Part shown: positions 1 to 5,225 of the stretch, piece after piece
Layout: every line of letters starts with the position of its first letter
Numbering within the stretch: the stretch's first letter is position 1
Assembly: GCA_016209245.1 (NCBI GenBank)
Contig: JACQWN010000261.1
Location: 1 to 9,016, forward strand
Length of the DNA stretch: 9,016 bases
Source: Bacteroidia bacterium
GTDB lineage: Bacteria; Bacteroidota; Bacteroidia; Bacteroidales; BM523
Direction: 5' to 3'
Made by a program: the position numbers and the translations under genes
The notes under the pieces: generated by a model
The model's database searches: none
What the model was told of the DNA's origin: nothing
What the model saw: only the letters and a program-made list of their open reading frames with translations

Positions 1-95
1 TACGAATTTGTCAACCACGAACCCTTTCGTAATTCGTAAGTTCGTATTTTTTTCGTACTTCGGTGAAATAATTACGTTTATACCTAAATAGTTAC
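1..95. repeat. Partial copy of a TTCGTA-rich palindromic (MITE-like) repeat
   Basis: This is the centre and right arm of the same repeat found complete at 4929-5097; the left arm lies outside the window. The 70 bases at 26-95 align without gaps to 5028-5097, with about 62 identical positions by eye. The arm has four TTCGTA units, a T-run before the last one, then TACTTCG and the terminal motif CCTAAATAGTTAC (83-95). Bases 1-25 match the centre of the other copy loosely. The end lies 28 bases before the -7 box of the kinase-like gene. No coding potential is seen. Confidence 0.85.
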
Positions 96-123
96 CAAAT
101 TTTATTTATATATCTTTTTATAT

Positions 124-131
124 TATCTTTG
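124..131 (+). promoter_or_regulatory. Bacteroidota-type -7 promoter element of the kinase-like gene
   Basis: TATCTTTG matches the Bacteroidota -7 consensus TAnnTTTG exactly. It lies 27 bases before the ATG at 159, which would give a leader of about 20 bases. No clear -33 TTTG is visible at the usual distance; that region is plain A/T sequence next to the end of the repeat. The same arrangement before two other genes in the window supports the call. Confidence 0.6.
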
Positions 132-158
132 CAATATATATAATCTGAATTTTACACC

Positions 159-785
159 ATGTTAGGAGACGTACTATTAATACAGGATAAGCATAGAGAA
201 GCGGCTGCTAAAATATCCGAAAGAATACTTTGCCAAAGAGCGCCGAAATATCTTATTGCTGTTTCCGGGGAATCCGGTTCCGGTAAATCTGAACTCGCCC
301 ATTGTATTGCAAAGGAGTTGAAAACCAAGAAAATCAGTGCTAAGATAATCCATACCGATAATTATTACAGGATTCATCCGCTGCAACGCACAGAATGGCG
401 TAAGCAACACGGTATTGAAAGTATCGGGTATTCCGAATATGACTGGGAAACACTGAACCGGAATATTAAGGATTTTAAAAATGGGAATATTTCGGAAATG
501 CCTTGCATTGATATTGTTACAGATCAGGTTGACAAATTGTCAACCGATTTTTCCGAAATTGAGCTGCTCATACTGGATGGATTATATGCAATTAAAGCCG
601 AAGGAATTCATATCAGAATATTTATTGAGCTTACTTATCACGAGACTAAGAAAGCACAGATAGCCAGAGGAAAGGAGCCACAGAACGAATACAGGATGCA
701 GGTACTTGAAAGGGAGCATGTTGTTGTTCAATCGTTGAGGCCGTTAGCAAATGTTATTATTAATAAAGAATATGTTGTTAGTTGA
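159..785 (+). CDS. Uridine kinase-like P-loop kinase (phosphoribulokinase/uridine kinase family)
   Basis: The 208-residue protein is predicted to be a cytoplasmic small-molecule kinase. The Walker A loop GESGSGKS is at residues 37-44, after a beta strand (YLIAVS). HTDNYYR (65-71) matches the uridine kinase DxFY-type motif, with Asp67 as likely catalytic base. LILDGLYAI (137-145) is the Walker B-like strand, where many uridine kinases have EG instead of DG. Arg170 lies in a probable lid. The length fits uridine kinases (about 200-215 residues). An N-terminal extension of about 30 residues precedes the P-loop. The ATG at 159 is the first in frame and sits 27 bases after a -7 box. The neighbouring protease gene, 60 bases downstream on the same strand, may be co-transcribed, but the two functions are not obviously linked. 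The fold is well supported; the substrate (uridine/cytidine, another nucleoside or a different metabolite) is not. Confidence 0.82.
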   Translation: MLGDVLLIQDKHREAAAKISERILCQRAPKYLIAVSGESGSGKSELAHCIAKELKTKKISAKIIHTDNYYRIHPLQRTEWRKQHGIESIGYSEYDWETLNRNIKDFKNGNISEMPCIDIVTDQVDKLSTDFSEIELLILDGLYAIKAEGIHIRIFIELTYHETKKAQIARGKEPQNEYRMQVLEREHVVVQSLRPLANVIINKEYVVS

Positions 786-791
786 GACTAC

Positions 792-826
792 TACTGACGG
801 AGTGACTGGGAGTCACCCCGTCAGTA
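792..826 (+). terminator. Strong hairpin between kinase-like and protease genes (possible terminator or processing site)
   Basis: Two 16-base arms (792-807 and 811-826) pair at 15 of 16 positions around a GGG loop. The one mismatch is A801 opposite C817. The stem is GC-rich compared with its surroundings (TACTGACGG at the outer end, GTGACT at the loop). It begins 7 bases after the stop codon of the kinase-like gene and ends 19 bases before the protease ATG. No U-run follows on either strand, so it is not a textbook intrinsic terminator. It could attenuate, stabilise or process a shared transcript, or be a small palindromic repeat. Confidence 0.5.
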
Positions 827-845
827 ATATTAAAAAATAAAGTGC

Positions 846-2786
846 ATGAAACATGTTTGGATTTTATTAATATTATTGATTTTTTTCACAATCCTTAATT
901 CCTGTTATGCCATATCGCCTGATACAATCAGACAAATAAAATCTGCTACAGTTTACATTGAAGTTATACACGATTTTATTCTTACCGGCGAGGAAGTCAA
1001 ATCATCCGGCTCGGGATTTTTTATAACCCCGAAAGGTAATGTTATTACGAATTATCATGTAATACAGCCTATGGTTGCAATTTATGGGATTCTTTTTCCG
1101 GCGCCTGTCAATAAGCTCAAAATTTACCGTAGCAGCGGCACTGCCGATTATAAAGTCTATGACGCCTTTCTGATTGATGCTGATAAAGCCAATGATTTAG
1201 CATTGCTCGGCTTAAAACAAGAAGCTGAAACCCCATTTCTGAAAGCTGATTTTTCAACAGAGCTTGTCGAATCATCACCCGTTAGTGTATTTGGCTATCC
1301 TTATGGCGAGGAGTTTTCCATTATCCAACGTGGACCGGAAGTTACGATAGCAAGCGGCTTTATTACATCGCTCAGGCATGATGATATGAATCAGTTCAGG
1401 CAAATACAGGTTGATGCCGTTGTAAAACCCGGCAATAGCGGAGGTCCTCTTATTAATAACAATGGAAAAGTAATCGGAATAATAAATATGAGCTACGACA
1501 AAGACAGGATGAATTTCGCTATTCCTGCATATCTTATGAAACCATTAATATCAGAACAAAATACTTCAATGCACCACAACGACACAGTTGAATTTTCAGC
1601 CAATGGCATAGAAGGTTCGTCAGTATTTCTTGACTGGCTTCCTATAGGAAAAGCATCAATTAAAGGTTGTAAGACTACTTTTGGCTGGCACAACATATCT
1701 TTTATGAAACGCGGTTATACAACATGGACAAAAGATATATGTATTAACAATGGAAAAGAGATTATATCGGAACAAATACCTGTTAATGAAATAACCGTTT
1801 CGATGTGTGATACAACCAAAATACCGGCAAAAGCTGAAGGTTTATGGCAAAAGATAAATGCAGGTTTAATAAATCCGGTATATCTTATTAGTTTTGAAAA
1901 TTTTGAAAATACTGATAAAATACAAAATTGGAAACAAAATACCGGTGGCACCGATAAACATACATGGTATATTGAAGACGGTGTTCTTCATCAATACGAG
2001 AGCGATGGTGTTTTGCATGCTATTTCGTTCAGTGATAGTTCGCTGAACAACTATATGATGCGGGCAAAAATTAAAATTGAAGATGAGCATGACGACAGCC
2101 GTGCAGGTTTAATATTCCGTGAAACTGACGATGGATTTTATTTATTCAGAATTCATAAAGAATCAAATAAGGCACAATTGGCATATCATAGTAAATCACC
2201 TTTCGGGTGGTTTGTTTTAAAAGAAAAAGAGCTTGATATTGATATAACCGATAAATGGTTTACATTAGATATATTAACTGCGAATGATTACATTGCTTGC
2301 TTTATTGATGAAACAAAACCTGAACCATGGTATTTTAACGAAGCGGGAACCGTTCAGCGAAATCAGGATATAAATAAAAGGATTACTGAATTTACAAAAT
2401 ATAATCTTGCCGATTTTTCATTAAAGCTGATTTTATCGTTTGATAAGCCGAATGAGAACAGCTTGTTTGAATTTATTTTCAGAAAAACAGCAAGCGAGGA
2501 GTTGGCTTTACGTTTTTCAAAGCCCGATAACTATGTTCAACTCATACATGTTAAAGGGAAGAATGAGAAAGTATTAAAAAAAGAAACACTTCCGGAAGAT
2601 TTTTTTACAACTACAACTATTCTGTTTTTGATAGCGAAGAATGAAACGGTAACATGTTCATCAATGTACAACGAAATAATTTCGTATAAGAATAAAAATC
2701 TTTTAAATGCCAACGGTCATTTTGGTTTTGCATGCAGCGGACAAAAGACTATTCTGCATCAGATGACGGTGGCCTCGGTGGAGTAG
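846..2786 (+). CDS. Exported trypsin-like (HtrA/S1C-type) serine protease with PEGA-like and two lamin-G-like domains
   Basis: The 646-residue protein starts with a signal peptide (residues 1-22: Lys2, a long hydrophobic core, then NSCYA), so it is exported. Residues 25-235 form a trypsin-like domain with a complete triad: His71 in NYHVIQ, Asp117 in NDLALL and Ser198 in GNSGGPL. This resembles the HtrA/DegP protease domain, but no PDZ domain follows. Residues about 247-312 look like a PEGA domain (a strand pair, then GWHNISFMKRGY). Residues about 345-495 look like a concanavalin/lamin-G sandwich of the DUF1080 (3-keto-disaccharide hydrolase) type, with WYIEDGVLHQYESDGVL and RAGLIFRETDDGFYLFRI. 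A second, weaker beta-sandwich of similar character fills 520-645. The added modules suggest attachment to envelope, glycan or protein surfaces; that is inference. Cys20 in LNSC could instead be a lipobox. There is no clear promoter of its own, so transcription may continue from the kinase-like gene. Confidence 0.85.
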   Translation: MKHVWILLILLIFFTILNSCYAISPDTIRQIKSATVYIEVIHDFILTGEEVKSSGSGFFITPKGNVITNYHVIQPMVAIYGILFPAPVNKLKIYRSSGTADYKVYDAFLIDADKANDLALLGLKQEAETPFLKADFSTELVESSPVSVFGYPYGEEFSIIQRGPEVTIASGFITSLRHDDMNQFRQIQVDAVVKPGNSGGPLINNNGKVIGIINMSYDKDRMNFAIPAYLMKPLISEQNTSMHHNDTVEFSANGIEGSSVFLDWLPIGKASIKGCKTTFGWHNISFMKRGYTTWTKDICINNGKEIISEQIPVNEITVSMCDTTKIPAKAEGLWQKINAGLINPVYLISFENFENTDKIQNWKQNTGGTDKHTWYIEDGVLHQYESDGVLHAISFSDSSLNNYMMRAKIKIEDEHDDSRAGLIFRETDDGFYLFRIHKESNKAQLAYHSKSPFGWFVLKEKELDIDITDKWFTLDILTANDYIACFIDETKPEPWYFNEAGTVQRNQDINKRITEFTKYNLADFSLKLILSFDKPNENSLFEFIFRKTASEELALRFSKPDNYVQLIHVKGKNEKVLKKETLPEDFFTTTTILFLIAKNETVTCSSMYNEIISYKNKNLLNANGHFGFACSGQKTILHQMTVASVE

Positions 2787-2791
2787 CTTGC

Positions 2792-4882
2792 TTATCTTGA
2801 TATCAATATAACGATACTATGCTTTATAACCTGATATTTATTCTTTGTAACTAATTTTTCCTTACCTGGCTCAGTAATATCATCCGGCGATTTTAATGCC
2901 GTATCAGCAAACCTGTACCACTTACGCCCAATGACTACAGGCAGTTCAAAATCCAAATCATGAGAATCCATATTGAACATAACATGCAGGTCTATTTTAT
3001 CGTTTTCGAAACCTCCCATAGTGAAAGCAAGAACTCTGGAATGATAATTATCCCACCCCGGATTATTCAAATTACAGCCGTGCCACATAATATCAGGCAA
3101 GCCCCGTTCGTTGAATTCATTACCGGTAAAAAATCTTGGACGATGCAGTATGCTGTGTTGCTTGCGGAAGTTAATCATATTCCTGAAAAAGCGTAACAGG
3201 AATTTATTCTTGTTTGCCAACGTCCAATCGAACCAGCTTATCTCATTATCCTGGCAATATGCGTTATTATTCCCTTGTTGTGTCCGCTTGATTTCATCTC
3301 CGGCAAGCAGCATCGGCACTCCCTGTGAAAGAAGTAATATCGCAGTGAAATTTTTAAGTTGTCTTTCGCGTAGTTCTTCAACCTCCGGCTTATTTGCCTC
3401 TCCTTCGGCGCCGCAGTTCCAGCTATAATTATCATCGGCGCCATCGCGGTTCTGTTCCCCATTCGCCAAGTTATGCTTATTATTATATGAAACAAGGTCA
3501 TACATTGTAAAACCATCGTGGCAGGTAATAAAATTAATGCTGTTAATTGGAAGATGCCCTGTTGACATATATATATCGGAGCTTCCTGCAATACGGTTTG
3601 CAACCTGACCGATCATTCCATAATCTCCTTTAACGAATCGGCGAATATCATCGCGGAATCTTCCGTTCCATTCTGCCCAACGGTATCCCGGGAAATAACC
3701 GATTTGATATAAGCCGGCTGCATCCCATGCTTCAGCAATAATTTTTGTATCAAAAAGGGCTTCGGAAAGCTCAATATTCCATATAACAGGCGGATGTATC
3801 ATCGGTTGACCATCTTCGCCTCTTGCAAGAATTGAGCCTTCATCGAACCGGAAGCCGTCAATATGCATCTCGTTTACCCAAAATTCAAGACATTCAAGAA
3901 TGAATTTTTCAGTTACAGGATGATTGCAATTGACAGTATTTCCACATCCCGAATAATCAAGATAATACTCACGATTATCGGGCTTAAGATGATAATAAAT
4001 ACTATTATCGAAACCCTTAAAGCAATATGTAGGGCCTTTATGATTGCCTTCATTCGTATGATTAAATACTATATCAAGAATAACCTCTATTCCGGCTTTA
4101 TGCAAAGCTTTTACCATATCACGGAATTCGTTAATATGCGACCCTTGTTCCGGAAGCACGCAATATTTTGCATCGGGAGCAAAAAAAGCCACAGTGCTGT
4201 ATCCCCAGTAATTATATAATGGCTTGCCATTATCATCATACCGTAATATATCTTTATCGTCAAATTCAAATACGGGGAGTAATTCTACAGCAGTAATACC
4301 AAGCTCTTTAAGGTAAGGAATTTTCTCGATTACTCCGCGAAATGTCCCAGGATATTTTACTCCTGATGTCGGCGATTTTGTAAATCCTCCAATATGCAGC
4401 TCATAGATAATTTGTTCCGACATATGACGGTTCAGGGGCTTATCACCTTCCCAATCGTAATTGCCGGTGTCAATTACAACACTTCTCATTGATTTATGAA
4501 GGTTAGACTCTGCCGTACAGGCGGCATCTTTATCCCACAGAGTTGTTGTATTCCCTCTACTATAAGGATCAATTAAAACTTTATGCTTATTAAATCTGTG
4601 GCCAAGTGATAAATCCCAAGGCCCATCAACCCTGTATGCATAATGAATACCAGGTTTCAATCCTTCAACATAAATATGCCAGAAGAAGAAAGTTTTGTTG
4701 ACTTTTGGGTCAAGAGCTATTATTTGAACAGGATCCAAATCGTCATGCTCGTCAAAAAGCAATAATTCAATATCTGTTGCATTTCGTGAAAAAACCGAAA
4801 AGTTCACGCCTTTTTTATCTGGGGTTGCACCTAATGGATGGGGCTTGCCGGGTTTTGTTTTGTAAAGATTTCTGACATTCAT
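2792..4882 (-). CDS. glgX: Glycogen debranching enzyme (GlgX/isoamylase type, GH13)
   Basis: The 696-residue enzyme should hydrolyse alpha-1,6 branch links in glycogen or limit dextrins in the cytoplasm; no signal peptide is seen. An N-terminal CBM48 module spans about 12-105 (GKPHPLGAT, GVNFSVFSRNAT, YAYRVDGPW). The GH13 barrel follows, with all conserved regions: LDIVFNHT (269-276), GFRFDEGS with nucleophile Asp347, IIAEAWD with acid/base Glu384, and FITCHDGFTM with His455 and Asp456. YNYWGYST (223-230) and AGDEIKRTQQGNNNAYCQD are typical of GlgX/TreX proteins. The length matches the family (650-720). The start is supported by the CBM48 beginning about 12 residues in and by a -7 box 28 bases upstream. 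The gene converges on the protease gene with a 5-base gap and diverges from the exported amylase. Region II reads DEGS where many relatives have DLAS; the catalytic Asp is kept. Isoamylase activity on other alpha-glucans is possible. Confidence 0.93.
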   Translation of the reverse strand: MNVRNLYKTKPGKPHPLGATPDKKGVNFSVFSRNATDIELLLFDEHDDLDPVQIIALDPKVNKTFFFWHIYVEGLKPGIHYAYRVDGPWDLSLGHRFNKHKVLIDPYSRGNTTTLWDKDAACTAESNLHKSMRSVVIDTGNYDWEGDKPLNRHMSEQIIYELHIGGFTKSPTSGVKYPGTFRGVIEKIPYLKELGITAVELLPVFEFDDKDILRYDDNGKPLYNYWGYSTVAFFAPDAKYCVLPEQGSHINEFRDMVKALHKAGIEVILDIVFNHTNEGNHKGPTYCFKGFDNSIYYHLKPDNREYYLDYSGCGNTVNCNHPVTEKFILECLEFWVNEMHIDGFRFDEGSILARGEDGQPMIHPPVIWNIELSEALFDTKIIAEAWDAAGLYQIGYFPGYRWAEWNGRFRDDIRRFVKGDYGMIGQVANRIAGSSDIYMSTGHLPINSINFITCHDGFTMYDLVSYNNKHNLANGEQNRDGADDNYSWNCGAEGEANKPEVEELRERQLKNFTAILLLSQGVPMLLAGDEIKRTQQGNNNAYCQDNEISWFDWTLANKNKFLLRFFRNMINFRKQHSILHRPRFFTGNEFNERGLPDIMWHGCNLNNPGWDNYHSRVLAFTMGGFENDKIDLHVMFNMDSHDLDFELPVVIGRKWYRFADTALKSPDDITEPGKEKLVTKNKYQVIKHSIVILISR

Positions 4883-4910
4883 AAAAATAATATTTAATCA
4901 TTTTTTATTG

Positions 4911-4918
4911 CAAAAATA
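4911..4918 (-). promoter_or_regulatory. Bacteroidota-type -7 promoter element of glgX
   Basis: Read on the minus strand, this is TATTTTTG, an exact match to TAnnTTTG. It is 28 bases before the glgX ATG, almost the same spacing as for the kinase-like gene. The palindromic repeat ends only 10 bases further upstream (4929), so any -33 contact would fall inside the repeat end (CCTAAATAG). No TTTG is seen there. The surrounding sequence is very AT-rich, which raises the chance of a fortuitous match. Confidence 0.55.
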
Positions 4919-4920
4919 AA

Positions 4921-4928
4921 AATTTTTT
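4921..4928 (+). repeat. Candidate target-site duplication, left copy
   Basis: AATTTTTT directly abuts the left end of the palindromic repeat and is repeated exactly at 5098-5105 next to the right end. This is what an insertion with an 8-base target duplication would leave. The sequence is simple A/T in an AT-rich region, so chance is a real alternative. Confidence 0.4.
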
Positions 4929-5097
4929 GTAACTATTTAGGCATTCATTTTTTATCATAGATTATCCCACCGAAGTACGAATTTGTTACGAACTTACGAA
5001 TTACGAATCTGCCAACCGGTGGCTCACTTCGTAATTCGTAAATTCGTATTTTTTTCGTACTTCGCTGGGATAATAACGTCAATACCTAAATAGATAC
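4929..5097. mobile_element. Complete 169-base palindromic MITE-like repeat between divergent genes
   Basis: This element fills half of the 343-base gap between glgX and the amylase gene; the rest of the gap is AT-rich promoter DNA. The ends are inverted: GTAACTATTTAGGCATT (4929-4945) matches the complement of 5081-5097 at 15 of 17 positions. Inner arms 4964-5007 and 5028-5071 pair at about 37 of 44 positions. Each arm holds four TACGAA (left) or TTCGTA (right) units and an ATCCCA/TGGGAT end. The 20-base centre contains ACCGGT. The left arm has about 9 extra bases between outer and inner repeats. A second copy is cut off at 1-95. There is no ORF, so it would be non-autonomous and depend on a transposase elsewhere. 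As RNA it would form a very long hairpin on either strand. I do not recognise a named family. Confidence 0.8.
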
Positions 5098-5105
5098 AAT
5101 TTTTT
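5098..5105 (+). repeat. Candidate target-site duplication, right copy
   Basis: AATTTTTT directly follows the right end of the palindromic repeat and is identical to 4921-4928. Together they suggest a transposition-like insertion. The low complexity of the sequence limits confidence. Confidence 0.4.
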
Positions 5106-5176
5106 TAAAATTTCATGAAATTTAAAAGCCCTGAACGGTTACACTATTTTAACCTGAATAATTCAGCAATTTATAT

Positions 5177-5184
5177 TATTTTTG
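5177..5184 (+). promoter_or_regulatory. Bacteroidota-type -7 promoter element of the amylase gene
   Basis: TATTTTTG matches TAnnTTTG exactly and lies 41 bases before the preferred ATG at 5226, 79 bases beyond the end of the palindromic repeat. A transcript starting near 5190 would lack the earlier in-frame ATG at 5115, which supports the downstream start. No convincing -33 element is seen. Confidence 0.55.
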
Positions 5185-5225
5185 TACAAAGTATATTTAT
5201 GTTTCAATTATATAAATTTTTAATT

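Noticed and set aside
846..911. Protease as a lipoprotein because of LNSC around Cys20
   Set aside because: Asn at -2 is a poor lipobox residue, and cleavage after CYA is equally plausible; kept only as an alternative in the gene entry.
3863..4219. Plus-strand open frame within glgX (and several similar frames inside other genes)
   Set aside because: It lies wholly opposite a confidently identified enzyme, has no recognisable domain and no upstream promoter signal; it is a shadow of glgX.
4976..5060. Closely spaced TACGAA/TTCGTA units considered as a CRISPR array or iteron origin
   Set aside because: Units are only 6 bases with 1-, 2- or 5-base spacers and are arranged as an inverted palindrome; there are no unique spacers, cas genes or replication genes.
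5115..5225. Upstream in-frame extension of the amylase with an ATG at 5115
   Set aside because: It would place 37 residues before a clear lipoprotein signal peptide, and it starts upstream of the likely -7 box at 5177-5184, so the transcript would not include it.
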